Origin: Isosphaeraceae bacterium
GTDB lineage: Bacteria > Planctomycetota > Planctomycetia > Isosphaerales > Isosphaeraceae
Direction of reading: 5' to 3'
NCBI GenBank assembly: GCA_025356435.1
Contig: JANXSY010000173.1
Span: forward strand, 1 to 64,000
DNA: 64,000 nt
The translations under genes were made by a program, and so were the position numbers. Below the pieces are notes generated by a model. That model was given only the letters and a program-made list of their open reading frames with translations, made no database searches and was not told the DNA's origin. Of the stretch, positions 8,513 through 17,713 are shown one piece after another (the stretch's first letter is position 1; each line of letters begins with the position of its first letter).

Positions 8513-9292
8513 ATGTTGCTCGCCTTCGATGACGTCGGTCCTGGCCCCGTGGTTGTCCTGATCCACGGATTTCCGCTCAATCGCAAGATGTGGGACGCCC
8601 AGCTCACCGAGGTTGGTTCGCTCTATCGGATCATCGCACCTGACCTCCGAGGAGCGGGGGAGACCGCCGTGCCCGATGGCGTCTACACGATCGACCTCCT
8701 CGCAGACGACGTGATCGAGACTCTTGACGCCCTCAACCTGACCGACCCGGTCGTCCTTGGCGGCCTGTCGATGGGCGGGTATGTCGCGCTCTCGCTCGTG
8801 GCGCGTTATCCGAGCCGGTTTCGTGGGTTGATGCTCATGAATACGCGGGCCGTCGCCGATTCGCCGGCCGCCGCCGAAGGTCGCGAATCACTGGCGCGAC
8901 AGGTTGAACAGTCCGGCAAGCCCGACGGTGTTGTCGACGCGATGATTCCCAAGCTCTTCGCTCCCGCGAGCTACGCGACCCACGCGACCATCGTCGAGCA
9001 GATCAAGGCACAGGCCATGCAGGCGAATCCGCTAGGCCTGGCGAACACCCTTCGCGGCATGGCCACCCGTCCCGACCGGACCGGCGACCTTGCTCGGATC
9101 TCGATCCCGACCCTCGTGCTGGCCGGGGCCGACGACCAGATCATCCCGATCGCCGAGTCGAAGTCGATGGCCTCGATGATCCCGCACGGCCGGCTCGAAA
9201 TCATCCCCGACGCCGGCCATCTGGCCCCGCTCGAAAACAAATCGGCCTCGAATGCCGCGATCCTGGGCTTCCTCCGGTCACTCGGCGACTAA
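8513..9292 (+). CDS. Alpha/beta hydrolase
   Basis: 259 residues, the full length of a simple alpha/beta-hydrolase fold enzyme. The oxyanion-hole motif HGFP lies near residue 18, the nucleophile elbow G-L-S-M-G-G gives S86, the acid is in 'GADDQIIP' and the histidine in 'DAGHLAPLE'. The sequence is of the haloperoxidase/esterase-like group with Ser as nucleophile, so it should be an esterase or C-C hydrolase, cytoplasmic and without a signal peptide. The substrate cannot be told. GGAG about 8 bases before the ATG supports the start. A hairpin that may end transcription follows the stop. Confidence 0.85.
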   Translation: MLLAFDDVGPGPVVVLIHGFPLNRKMWDAQLTEVGSLYRIIAPDLRGAGETAVPDGVYTIDLLADDVIETLDALNLTDPVVLGGLSMGGYVALSLVARYPSRFRGLMLMNTRAVADSPAAAEGRESLARQVEQSGKPDGVVDAMIPKLFAPASYATHATIVEQIKAQAMQANPLGLANTLRGMATRPDRTGDLARISIPTLVLAGADDQIIPIAESKSMASMIPHGRLEIIPDAGHLAPLENKSASNAAILGFLRSLGD

Positions 9293-9304
9293 CCCCGCGA
9301 ACGT

Positions 9305-9332
9305 GCCCCGTCCATAAGGTTCGGGACGGGGC
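9305..9332 (+). terminator. Hairpin after the hydrolase gene
   Basis: A perfect 9-base stem (GCCCCGTCC with GGACGGGGC) and a 10-base loop, 12 bases after the stop codon. The following bases contain only short T-runs, so it is a likely but not certain intrinsic terminator. Confidence 0.55.
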
Positions 9333-9434
9333 CGTCTTGCGGAGAGAGGGACGGGTCGGCAATAATCTCGCCGGGTTCGCGGGCCGCTGTCGGCTTGCGT
9401 CGGGTCGTGGTCCGTGACCGTCGGGTAACATTCG

Positions 9435-10634
9435 ATGCAGGAACTGCCCGAAGAACCACTCATCACGACGACCTCAGCCCTCGCCGAATTCGTCACGCAT
9501 CTCCGAGCCCGCGGCCGATTCGCCTTCGACACCGAGTTCGTCTCCGAGGAGACGTTCGAGCCGAACCTCTGCCTCATCCAGGTCGCGACCACCGAACGGC
9601 TCGCTGTGATCGATCCCCTCGAAGTGCGCGACCTCACCGTCTTCTGGGACGCCGTGAATGACCCCTCGCTCGACGTGGTGATGCACGCGGCGGGTGAAGA
9701 TCTCCGAATCTGCAAGATCAAGACCGGAACCGTCCCCCGTCGCATCTACGACGTCCAGATCGCCGTGGGTCTGCTCGGACCCGGTTATCCGCTCTCACTC
9801 GGCAACCTCACGAATCAGCGACTGGGGATCAGTCTTGCCGGAGGCGAGACCCGCACCGACTGGCGTCGTCGGCCCCTTACCCCAGCGCAGCTTCGATACG
9901 CCCTTGATGACGTCCGCTATCTTCTCGAAGTCGCTGATGGGATCGCCGCCGAACTCGAATCGCTTGGCCGGACCGAGTGGGCTGAGGCCGAATTCACCGA
10001 CTTCCTCGGCGACATCCGCGATCGCAACGAAGAGGAACGCTGGCGACGCCTCCCCGGCCTACACGGGCTCAATCGGCGTGGGCTCGAAGTCACCCGTCGC
10101 CTCGCCGAGTGGCGGCAGGCCGACGCCCGACGTGCCAACCGGCCGCTCCGTTCGGTCTTGAGGGATGATCTGCTCGTCGCCATCGCCAAGCGACAACCGA
10201 CGTCGCGGCGCGACCTCGAAGCCCTCCGCGACTTCAACCGGCCGCACTTGATCAGCAAGGCCGGCGAGATTCTCGACGTGATCTCGCAGGCCCAGGCCGT
10301 CTCGCCCGAGAGTCTGCCTTTCGCTAGCGAACGACATGACGAAGGCCCCGGTGTCGCGATGGTGGTCAGCCTGCTCTCCGCGACCCTCGCCCGATGCTGC
10401 GGCCAGGCCCGCGTCGCGGTCGGCCTCGTGGGCGGTTCGAGCGACCTCCGCGACTTGATCCGCTGGCAGGTTGAGGGCAGGCCCGAGGATCAGACGCCAT
10501 CGCTTGCGAAGGGCTGGCGCTGGGAGGTCTGCGGCCAGACCCTCATGGACGTGTTGACCGGCCGTCGCGCCCTCCGCGTGGTCGACCCCGAGGCCGACGT
10601 TCCAGTCGCTCTCGACCCGGTCGATGAGAAGTGA
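9435..10634 (+). CDS. rnd: Ribonuclease D
   Basis: 399 residues. The DEDD 3'-5' exonuclease domain is complete: D32 and E34 in 'FDTEF', D89 in 'HAAGEDLRI' and Y155/D159 in 'YALDDVRYL', which makes it the DEDDy type. An HRDC domain follows (about 215-295). RNase D trims 3' ends of tRNA precursors and other structured RNAs in the cytoplasm. Length and domain order are those of the bacterial enzyme. The remaining 100 residues are less conserved. The start has no strong ribosome binding site but lies where the family usually begins. The next gene starts 24 bases after the stop, so the two may share a transcript, though a functional link is not expected. Confidence 0.88.
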   Translation: MQELPEEPLITTTSALAEFVTHLRARGRFAFDTEFVSEETFEPNLCLIQVATTERLAVIDPLEVRDLTVFWDAVNDPSLDVVMHAAGEDLRICKIKTGTVPRRIYDVQIAVGLLGPGYPLSLGNLTNQRLGISLAGGETRTDWRRRPLTPAQLRYALDDVRYLLEVADGIAAELESLGRTEWAEAEFTDFLGDIRDRNEEERWRRLPGLHGLNRRGLEVTRRLAEWRQADARRANRPLRSVLRDDLLVAIAKRQPTSRRDLEALRDFNRPHLISKAGEILDVISQAQAVSPESLPFASERHDEGPGVAMVVSLLSATLARCCGQARVAVGLVGGSSDLRDLIRWQVEGRPEDQTPSLAKGWRWEVCGQTLMDVLTGRRALRVVDPEADVPVALDPVDEK

Positions 10635-10658
10635 GTGATCCTGGCGCGAGGTGAACCC

Positions 10659-11501
10659 ATGCCCCGCATTGTGAGTTGCTTCACTAACAGTTACGGCCCC
10701 GCCGGCGTCCGCGTCGCGGTCGAGAACGTCTGCGCGGCGGGCATCGATCACCTTGAGCTTGCCCTCCGCGGTCACAACTTTGGCGGCCTGGTCATCCCCG
10801 AGTCGGCTGTCATCACCGAGTCGGCCGACGACGCGACGGCAGGCGCTTTCGTTGAGTTGCTCCATCGTCACAACGTCAAGATCAGCAGCTGCAACGTCGG
10901 TGGGGCCGACCTTCGCACCGAGGCCGGCGTCGAGCTGACGCAACGACGTATCCGGTTCGCCAAGCGCTGGTTCGATGTGGGCGTCGTGGTCTCGGGGGCG
11001 GGCCAGCCGGGCGACGCCTCGGAGCGTGCGGTTATCCTCGAAAATCTCCGACGGATCGGCACGATAGCGGGCGAACTCGGCATGGTCGTCGCGCTCGAAA
11101 CCCACAAGGGGCCGACACAGAATGCCGCCGCGATGTTGGACCTGATGACCGACCTGGATCACGACGCGATCCGCCTCAACTTCGACACCGGGAACATCGC
11201 CTATTACAACGATGGAGTTGACCCGGCCGATGAACTTGAAAAGGTCAAAGACCTGGTCCGAAACGTCCATGTCAAGGATAATCGCGGCAAGTTTGAGGAC
11301 TGGTTCTTCCCCGCCGTCGGCGATGGCGGGGCTGTCGACTTCCGTCGCATCCGGACGATCCTCGACGGCGTCGGCTATGGCGGGGCCTACACGATCGAGA
11401 TCGAGGGGATCGGTGGTGAGCCCGAGCCGGGCCTCGCTGAACGCCAGAGTCGGGTGAAGCGGAGCGTCGAGCATCTCGCCAAATGCGGCTATTTCGAGTA
11501 G
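10659..11501 (+). CDS. Sugar phosphate isomerase/epimerase (xylose isomerase-like TIM barrel)
   Basis: 280 residues of the AP-endonuclease 2/xylose isomerase-like TIM-barrel family. Metal- and substrate-site strands are visible: 'VALETHKGPTQ', 'RLNFDTGNI', 'VRNVHVKDNRGKFEDW' and 'AYTIEIEGI'. The glutamate, aspartate and histidine in these strands are the usual divalent-metal ligands. Family members act as sugar or inosose isomerases or epimerases; the substrate is not evident here. A GTG at 10635 would lengthen the protein by eight residues, but the ATG at 10659 has GCGAGGTGA in front and the product then starts directly with the first barrel strand. Its end overlaps the end of the convergent gluQ gene by 13 bases. 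Confidence 0.8.
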   Translation: MPRIVSCFTNSYGPAGVRVAVENVCAAGIDHLELALRGHNFGGLVIPESAVITESADDATAGAFVELLHRHNVKISSCNVGGADLRTEAGVELTQRRIRFAKRWFDVGVVVSGAGQPGDASERAVILENLRRIGTIAGELGMVVALETHKGPTQNAAAMLDLMTDLDHDAIRLNFDTGNIAYYNDGVDPADELEKVKDLVRNVHVKDNRGKFEDWFFPAVGDGGAVDFRRIRTILDGVGYGGAYTIEIEGIGGEPEPGLAERQSRVKRSVEHLAKCGYFE

Positions 11502-12418
11502 TCGAAGCTGCAAGGCTCTTTCGGAATGGTAGACGCGTCGTATCGGTCGATCCAGTCGATCGGAGTCGAGGCGATGATCTCCCGACTCCACCCGCACGAC
11601 CGGGCTAGCCAGCCAATCAGTTGACGCGGGTCGACCCCCTGTACGCGCAGCGCCGCGAGCTTGATCGACCCGTCTCGCTTCGCCAGCCGCTTGCCATCGG
11701 CTCCGATGACGAGTGGCACATGGCCGTAAACCCGTTCAACTCCGCCGAGCGCCTGGTTAAGCACGATCTGACGAGGGGTGCTGGGGATCAGGTCGGCCCC
11801 TCGAACCACTTGCGTGATCCCCATTGTCGTATCGTCGAGGACGACCGCCAGTTGGTAGGAAGGCACGAACGGCGATCGGGCCACGATGAAGTCTCCGCCA
11901 ACCTGACGGGGATTGATCTCGATCCGTCCCAGGAAGAGATCGTCCCAGCCGACCGCGCCTTCAGGGACTCGAAATCTCCAGGCGAAGGGTCTGTCGCCGA
12001 GTTGTTCGGCATCGATTGTCGATCGAAACGAGCATGTCCCCGGATAGGTCGGGCCTTCGTCCTCCGCATGGGGTGCCGACGCCGCGCGTTCGATGTCGGC
12101 CTTGGTGCAGGTACACGGATAGACCAGGTCTTTACGCTTCAGAAGCTCCAGGCCATGTTCGTACGCCCGTATTCGCTGCGACTGAACGAACGGCTCGTCG
12201 TCCCAATCGAGGCCTAGCCAGCTCAGGTCTGCAATCGCGGCTTCGGACGCTCCGGGGCGGGTGCGCGCGGCGTCAATATCCTCGATCCGCAAGACGACGC
12301 GACCTCGTTGAGACCGCGCGGCAAGCCACGCGACGAGGAAAGTCCGGGCGTGCCCGACGTGTAGCCCGCCGGTAGGAGACGGGGCGAGTCGTCCGACGGG
12401 TGGTAGCGGTTGGGACAT
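11489..12418 (-). CDS. gluQ: Glutamyl-Q tRNA(Asp) synthetase
   Basis: 309 residues, a truncated glutamyl-tRNA synthetase that lacks the anticodon-binding part. The HIGH motif is H20-V-G-H23 and the KMSKS counterpart is K-R-L-A-K-R at 243-248. The zinc site typical of GluQ is C102, C104, Y125 and C129. GluQ activates glutamate and attaches it to queuosine at position 34 of tRNA-Asp, so the organism should make or salvage queuosine. The gene runs convergently into the isomerase gene and divergently from prfB; the 150 bases between gluQ and prfB must hold both promoters. Confidence 0.9.
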   Translation of the reverse strand: MSQPLPPVGRLAPSPTGGLHVGHARTFLVAWLAARSQRGRVVLRIEDIDAARTRPGASEAAIADLSWLGLDWDDEPFVQSQRIRAYEHGLELLKRKDLVYPCTCTKADIERAASAPHAEDEGPTYPGTCSFRSTIDAEQLGDRPFAWRFRVPEGAVGWDDLFLGRIEINPRQVGGDFIVARSPFVPSYQLAVVLDDTTMGITQVVRGADLIPSTPRQIVLNQALGGVERVYGHVPLVIGADGKRLAKRDGSIKLAALRVQGVDPRQLIGWLARSCGWSREIIASTPIDWIDRYDASTIPKEPCSFDYSK

Positions 12419-12570
12419 TCAAGGTCGTCCATTCTCGCAGTCGTAACCCAGCGCGATCGGGCCGCGTTTTGCGGCTTCCGACTGGTTGCGTGACCCGTCT
12501 TCGGTTCTAATTGGACACGAGAAGAAGGCGATTGTGCCACCCATTCGAGACGAGAGGGAAGACCACAGCG

Positions 12571-13690
12571 ATGGACACGGAACTAAAGCGTGACGCTCGG
12601 GAAATCGTTGACAGGATCGTCCTTCTCCGAGACTCTCTTTGACTTAGGCGACAAAACCTCCCGTCGCGCCGAATTAGACCAGAAGATGGAAGCCCCCGAC
12701 TTCTGGAGCGACCAAGACCGGGCCAAGGCGATCATCGCCGAGCTGAAGACGATTAACGCTGTCCTCAAGCCGTTCGAAGCCCTTGCGCGGCAATCCGATG
12801 ACCTCGGTGCTCTGATTGAACTCGCGGATGAGGTCGACGAAGACGACTTCGACCAGGAAATTCGCGACTCGATCAAGAAGGCTGCCAACGACTTCGAGTC
12901 GTTCGAGCTTCAGTCGATGCTCGGCGGTCCCAACGACCACTGCAACGCCTACATCACCATTCACCCGGGTGCGGGCGGGACTGAGGCCTGCGACTGGGCC
13001 GAGATGCTTCTCCGGATGTACCTGATGTGGGCCGAGAAGCACCGCTATAAGGCTGAGATCATCGACCGAGAAGACGGCGATGTGATCGGCTTACAGACGG
13101 TGACGATCCACCTTAAGGGGGAATACTCGTATGGGTATCTCCGAGGCGAGACTGGCGTGCATCGCCTGGTGCGGATCAGCCCATTCGGCACGGCCGACAA
13201 GCGGCAGACTTCGTTCGCGTCAGTCGACGTTCTGCCTGAGATCGACGACACGATCGACATCGTCCTCCGCGACGACGAGTTGAAACGCGACGTGTTTCGG
13301 TGCGGCGGCCCTGGCGGTCAGCACCAGAACAAGACCGAGTCGGGTGTGAGGTATACCCACCTCCCGTCCGGAACAGCGGCCGAGTCGCGGAGCGAGCGGT
13401 CCCAGCATAAGAACGATGCCCTGGCGTTGGCGCTCCTGAAGGCGAAGCTGATTCGACAGGAAGAGATTAAACGCGAGGCCGAGTTCGCCAAGGCCTACAA
13501 TGACAAGGCCGAGATCGGCTTCGGTAGCCAGATCCGATCTTATGTGCTTCAGCCCTACCAGCAGGTGAAGGACCTCCGCACCGACTTCATCTCGACCAAC
13601 CCCGGCAACGTCCTCGACGGTGAGATCGATGGTTTCATCGATTCTTACCTGAGAAGAAAGCTGGCGAAGGGCGAGGTCAAGAAGGGCTGA
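12571..13690 (+). CDS. prfB: Peptide chain release factor 2 with programmed +1 frameshift
   Basis: The gene is read in two frames. Frame one starts at the ATG at 12571, behind GAGAGGG, and codes 23 residues ending '...VLLRDSL' before an in-frame TGA at 12640-12642. A +1 shift on CTT-TGA-C moves to the long frame from GAC at 12641, giving about 372 residues, normal for RF2. The catalytic G-G-Q lies in 'GGPGGQHQNKTES', and the stop-codon-reading tripeptide S-P-F in 'VRISPFGTADK' marks RF2 specificity for UGA and UAA. RF2 releases finished peptides on the ribosome, and its own UGA regulates it: low RF2 favours shifting. A naive annotation would start at the GTG at 12590 and miss the true N-terminus. 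Confidence 0.93.
12637..12643 (+). promoter_or_regulatory. RF2 programmed +1 frameshift site
   Basis: CTTTGAC, the same slippery codon, stop and context as in the well-known prfB autoregulation. The Shine-Dalgarno-like AGGGGG found three bases upstream in Escherichia coli is not present; only a weak CGAGA lies in the preceding bases. Confidence 0.88.
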
Positions 13691-13722
13691 GCCATTCGCG
13701 CACCCAGGAAATCTGACCTGCC

Positions 13723-14325
13723 ATGCCCGTATTCGAGAACAGTGGCGATCTCCGGACGATCGTCGGCCCGGATTTCGCCCTGATCTTCGAGCGAGCCGAC
13801 GATCGCTGGACCCACTCGATCGCCGTGTCTGCCTCCCCCGGTGCCCCTCGCGAGACGATCGCGAGGGCCATCGAGTGGGCGCACGATCGCGACGATCCAA
13901 CCCGAGTCGTCAGCCCGGTCTTTCAGGAATTACATTTTCAGAATCATTCCGACGGGACCCCCCAGGCACTACTGGTCGGGATGTCGGGGCGGCACCACTT
14001 CTCGGCGGTCTTCAGCCTGGTCGAACGGGCCGAAGGTTCAACGCTGAGTGTCGACGTCGCCGATCGTGCCCCGAGCGATGTCGTCGCCCTTGCGAGTACG
14101 TATGCCGTCATGCTCCACTCCGGAGACCTTGAAGGGTGCGACGAGTCGATGATTTGCTGGTCGATCTCTGATCGTCGACTCCGATTCCAGGCCGTTGCGT
14201 CCGCCCGTGTCGGCCTTGCGGAGGCCGGACGTCGCGCGACCCGCGTCCAGGTCGGTATCGACGCGAATTCTTCGACTCCGACCCGACGTTGGCAGTATTC
14301 CTGGGACTTCTCCCGACCAGTTTGA
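13723..14325 (+). CDS. Hypothetical protein
   Basis: 200 residues, no recognised family, no signal peptide and no membrane segment. The pattern is of a small alpha/beta protein: a beta hairpin ('[19 protein letters not shown]'), a helix, then several strands including '[21 protein letters not shown]' and '[12 protein letters not shown]', with an unstructured C-terminus. AGGAAA lies about 12 bases before the ATG. It sits 32 bases after prfB and 58 before glyA on the same strand and may be co-transcribed. Nothing shows a function. Confidence 0.6.
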   Translation: MPVFENSGDLRTIVGPDFALIFERADDRWTHSIAVSASPGAPRETIARAIEWAHDRDDPTRVVSPVFQELHFQNHSDGTPQALLVGMSGRHHFSAVFSLVERAEGSTLSVDVADRAPSDVVALASTYAVMLHSGDLEGCDESMICWSISDRRLRFQAVASARVGLAEAGRRATRVQVGIDANSSTPTRRWQYSWDFSRPV

Positions 14326-14383
14326 CCGACACAAGGCCACTCTCCGCCGCCCATCAACCCTACCCGCCAGCCAGGAGCTATCG

Positions 14384-15637
14384 ATGGACCACCTCAGGCT
14401 CAGCGACCCCGAAGTGTTCGAGGCGATCGTCGCCGAGGAGCACCGGCAGCGCGACGAGCTCGAGCTGATCGCCTCGGAAAACTACACGAGCGCCGCCGTG
14501 ATGGAGGCCGTTGGTTCGGTCCTCACGAACAAATACGCTGAAGGGCTCCCCGGCAAGCGTTATTACGGCGGTTGCCAGTTCGTTGACGTCACCGAGCGGC
14601 TGGCGATCGAACGTGCCAAGACGCTTTTCGGTGCCGAGCACGTCAACGTCCAGCCCCATTCCGGCGCGTCGGCGAACCAGGCGGTTTACTACGCTGCGCT
14701 CGAGATCGGTGATACCGTTCTCGCGATGGACCTCGCGCAAGGTGGCCACCTTACGCACGGGATGAAGCTCAACTTCTCTGGCCGCTGGTATCCCACGATC
14801 GGTTACGGCGTCGACCCCAAGACCGAGCGGATCGACATCGATAACGTGGCCAAGCTCGCACGCGAGCACAAGCCGAAGCTGATCCTCGCCGGCGCGAGCG
14901 CCTATCCGCGAATCATCGACTTCGCCAAAATTGCCGAGATCGCTCGCGAAGTCGGTGCGATCTTCTTCGTGGATATGGCCCATATCGCGGGCCTGGTCGC
15001 GGGCGGGCAGCACCCCAACCCGGTCCCGTATGCCGACTTCGTGACGACGACCACGCACAAGACGCTCCGCGGACCGCGCGGAGGGATCGCGATGTGCACC
15101 CAGGCGTGGGCGAAGAAGCTCGACTCGGCCGTCTTCCCCGGCCTTCAGGGCGGCCCACTCGAACACGTCATCGCGGGCAAGGCGGTCTGCCTTGCCGAGG
15201 CACTCCGGCCCGACTTCACGGAGTATGCCGCGCAGGTCGTCGCCAACGCCAGGACGCTCGCCGAGGAACTCATCCGCGCCGGCTTCCGGCTCGCCTCGGG
15301 CGGAACCGACAACCATCTTGTCCTGATCGACATGACCTCGAAGGGACTCACCGGCAAGATCGCCGAGATCGCCCTCGGCCGAGCGGGGATCACCGTCAAC
15401 AAGAATCTGATCCCATTCGACGCCCGCAAGCCCTTCGACCCCAGCGGCATCCGCATGGGCACCCCCGCCCTGACGACTCGCGGACTCAAGGAAGACGCGA
15501 TCCGTAAGGTTGCAGGATGGATCGTCCGGGTGCTCGAAGCGGCCGAAGACGCCTCGGTTGCCGAGCGTGTGTCGGCCGAGATCCGCGAATTCGCCAAGGA
15601 CTACCCGGTCCCGGCCGACAGCGCAGTTCTGGTCTGA
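14384..15637 (+). CDS. glyA: Serine hydroxymethyltransferase
   Basis: 417 residues, full length. The enzyme uses pyridoxal phosphate to convert serine and tetrahydrofolate to glycine and methylene-tetrahydrofolate. The PLP-binding lysine is K226 in '[14 protein letters not shown]'. Other family hallmarks are 'LIASENYTS', '[15 protein letters not shown]', '[15 protein letters not shown]', '[10 protein letters not shown]' and '[14 protein letters not shown]'. The open frame extends upstream to 14195, but the ATG at 14384 follows AGGAGC by five bases and matches the family N-terminus. A strong hairpin follows nine bases after the stop. Confidence 0.95.
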   Translation: MDHLRLSDPEVFEAIVAEEHRQRDELELIASENYTSAAVMEAVGSVLTNKYAEGLPGKRYYGGCQFVDVTERLAIERAKTLFGAEHVNVQPHSGASANQAVYYAALEIGDTVLAMDLAQGGHLTHGMKLNFSGRWYPTIGYGVDPKTERIDIDNVAKLAREHKPKLILAGASAYPRIIDFAKIAEIAREVGAIFFVDMAHIAGLVAGGQHPNPVPYADFVTTTTHKTLRGPRGGIAMCTQAWAKKLDSAVFPGLQGGPLEHVIAGKAVCLAEALRPDFTEYAAQVVANARTLAEELIRAGFRLASGGTDNHLVLIDMTSKGLTGKIAEIALGRAGITVNKNLIPFDARKPFDPSGIRMGTPALTTRGLKEDAIRKVAGWIVRVLEAAEDASVAERVSAEIREFAKDYPVPADSAVLV

Positions 15638-15645
15638 TGAAGAGT

Positions 15646-15680
15646 GAGGGCCGGCGACCGAATTATCGGAGCCGGCCCTC
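15646..15680. terminator. Bidirectional terminator hairpin between convergent genes
   Basis: A perfect 10-base stem (GAGGGCCGGC with GCCGGCCCTC) and a 15-base loop, placed between glyA and the convergent membrane-protein gene. Its right arm lies inside the last codons of that gene. Confidence 0.7.
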
Positions 15681-17615
15681 TGTATTTCGAACGCTCAGGT
15701 CTGCCGCGACGACTCGATAGACGGCGTATCGTCCCTCAACTTTGAGCAGTTGCAACCCGCCGTTCTCGTTCTCGCTTGATCGCTCAACCGGTGCCGACGC
15801 AATGACGTGATCGGCGCTTTGAGTGGCGGCAAGCGAGGCCAGTTCGCGATGGCTGAATTTTGCGTAACGCCCCTCGACTCCGTGGCGATCGGCCAGGTAC
15901 GAGCGAACGAACTCCTCGGTCGTGCCTTCGAAACGGACATGGGCCCGGAACCGATCCGACCAATCGCGGAGGCCCGCCGCGTGATACGGGCTGGCCGCGC
16001 GATTGAACGCCACCGATCGCAACGACCAGAGTCGGAACGTCTTCGGTCCGGGCGGCGTGATGAACTTGGCGTCAGACGCGGTGTTCGATCGGCACCAGAC
16101 CGCGAGCCGCTCGATGTCATCGGAAGGCACCGCATCGAATCGACATCGCGCCGAAAGCCCGACGACGAGGGGATGTTCGGGCGGGAGGAATGCAGGGATC
16201 ACGATCGCCGCGATCGGGAAGGACCACGCGACCACATACGCCAGAGCAAAGCGCCGTCGCGTCCAGACGAATCTGAATCGGTGAGCCAGGATAGCCACGA
16301 CGACCGCCCCGAGCAGGAGCACATGACCACGCTCGGTGTCATGTCGCCAGAGGACGATCATTCCCAGGCTCGCGGTCGCGATGATCGCCGATCTCGACCA
16401 GTCCGTCGTCCAACGCGACTTCAAAATGCCCGCTTCGGAGAGAGTGGCCACAAGCTCCACGGCAACCGCCACCACGAACGTCCAATCCCCGGCCAGTCCG
16501 GTGGCGAGAAGCGAGACCCGGAGCTTGCCGAGCACGTCACCCCGAACCCAGAGCATCCGACAGCGACCCGCCGCCGCGACCAGGGCCAACCCGCGCGCGA
16601 TCGTCGCCATCCGGAATGGCTGGAAGACCGTGACCCGAAGGTCTCGAATCCCTTCGATTGCGAGATAGGCAACGCCAAGTCCAAGCAGCACGACACCAAA
16701 GAGGATCGCAAATCGACGCGTTGCAACCGAAGGCAATGGGGAGAACGAATCCTCATTGGAGCGGACGCCAAGCCTGAAGAGTGACACCAGACCAAGCACG
16801 ATAAATCCGCCCCAGGCAAGCCATTGCGGCGTCCTCCAGAGCGAAGGCACCATGTGCTGGGCCATCTGTAGCTCAACGCCGAGCGAACGGAATTCGTGTG
16901 GAGACATGCCCTCGAAGAGTCGTTGAGACTGCCCGAGCGTGCTCAATGCGCCGGGAAGAACGGCCAACACGAGCGTAACCATCCCCAGGCCCGTCGATCG
17001 CCACGACTGAGCTGTCACTCGCCGACCGATCGCCCAGGCGAACCAAGTCACTCCCAACACTCCGCCGAGTTGAAGCCCGACCGAGGGATGGACGATCGTC
17101 GCGACGCCGATCAGCAGGCTCGGCACCAAGATCCGACCCTCGATCGCCAGCGCCAGCGCCACCCATCCCAGTGAGAAGCCGACCAAACGGTCGAGAAGCA
17201 TCGCTTCGAACAGGTGATTCGTGCCGATATTGCCGGCCTTCGCCAGGAGTACGAGTGCGACCGCGATCAGTCCGACCGATTCGCCGGCCTCCGGCCAGAC
17301 GGATCGGGCCAAACGATCGATCCCATAACAGGTTAGGGCGAACGTCGCGGCGAAGAGCGCAAAGAGGGCGAACGAGAGGCCAAACGGGCGGCTCGCGAAG
17401 TCGAGAAGAGCGAGATAGCCTTGATGAGGATTGAAGGTGTGAAAGGCGCTGACGAATGGATCGTCGGCGAAGAGGGAGGGGTCTTGCTGATGGAGCAAGA
17501 TCGGCAGCCGGTAAGCCTGGTCGCCATCGCGGCTATGGTATCCGCGCACGGTCAGATAGAGGCCGAACACGAGGATGTAGAGCGACCAGCGTGGGAGCGA
17601 GATGGGACGCGACAT
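15663..17615 (-). CDS. Polytopic membrane protein, GT-C-like
   Basis: 650 residues with roughly ten or more hydrophobic helices spread over the first 480 residues, followed by a soluble C-terminal domain of about 170 residues. The N-terminal loop after the first helix ('YHSRDGDQAYRLPILLHQQDPSLFADDPFV') carries acidic residues in the place where GT-C glycosyltransferases have their catalytic aspartate, but I see no diagnostic DxD or ExD. The fold resembles planctomycete membrane proteins of unknown function (DUF6798-like, from memory). It is probably an integral inner-membrane protein; an enzymatic role is only a suggestion. It stands alone, convergent to glyA. The ATG at 17615 directly precedes the first helix. 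Confidence 0.7.
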   Translation of the reverse strand: MSRPISLPRWSLYILVFGLYLTVRGYHSRDGDQAYRLPILLHQQDPSLFADDPFVSAFHTFNPHQGYLALLDFASRPFGLSFALFALFAATFALTCYGIDRLARSVWPEAGESVGLIAVALVLLAKAGNIGTNHLFEAMLLDRLVGFSLGWVALALAIEGRILVPSLLIGVATIVHPSVGLQLGGVLGVTWFAWAIGRRVTAQSWRSTGLGMVTLVLAVLPGALSTLGQSQRLFEGMSPHEFRSLGVELQMAQHMVPSLWRTPQWLAWGGFIVLGLVSLFRLGVRSNEDSFSPLPSVATRRFAILFGVVLLGLGVAYLAIEGIRDLRVTVFQPFRMATIARGLALVAAAGRCRMLWVRGDVLGKLRVSLLATGLAGDWTFVVAVAVELVATLSEAGILKSRWTTDWSRSAIIATASLGMIVLWRHDTERGHVLLLGAVVVAILAHRFRFVWTRRRFALAYVVAWSFPIAAIVIPAFLPPEHPLVVGLSARCRFDAVPSDDIERLAVWCRSNTASDAKFITPPGPKTFRLWSLRSVAFNRAASPYHAAGLRDWSDRFRAHVRFEGTTEEFVRSYLADRHGVEGRYAKFSHRELASLAATQSADHVIASAPVERSSENENGGLQLLKVEGRYAVYRVVAADLSVRNTEGRLR

Positions 17616-17713
17616 CCGTGCGAGACTCCGGGCCGCGCGGAGTCTCCCGGCGACCGAGGCCAGTCTGACCCCTCACCCCCAAACGGTCAACGCGAACTTC
17701 TGGGCCGTCGGGA

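Noticed and set aside
10059-11597. 512-residue open frame on the minus strand
   Set aside because: Antisense to RNase D and the isomerase-like gene, both clearly conserved.
12640-12642. Selenocysteine codon or broken gene in prfB
   Set aside because: The CTT-TGA-C context at residue 24 is the classical RF2 frameshift site, and the long frame continues in +1.
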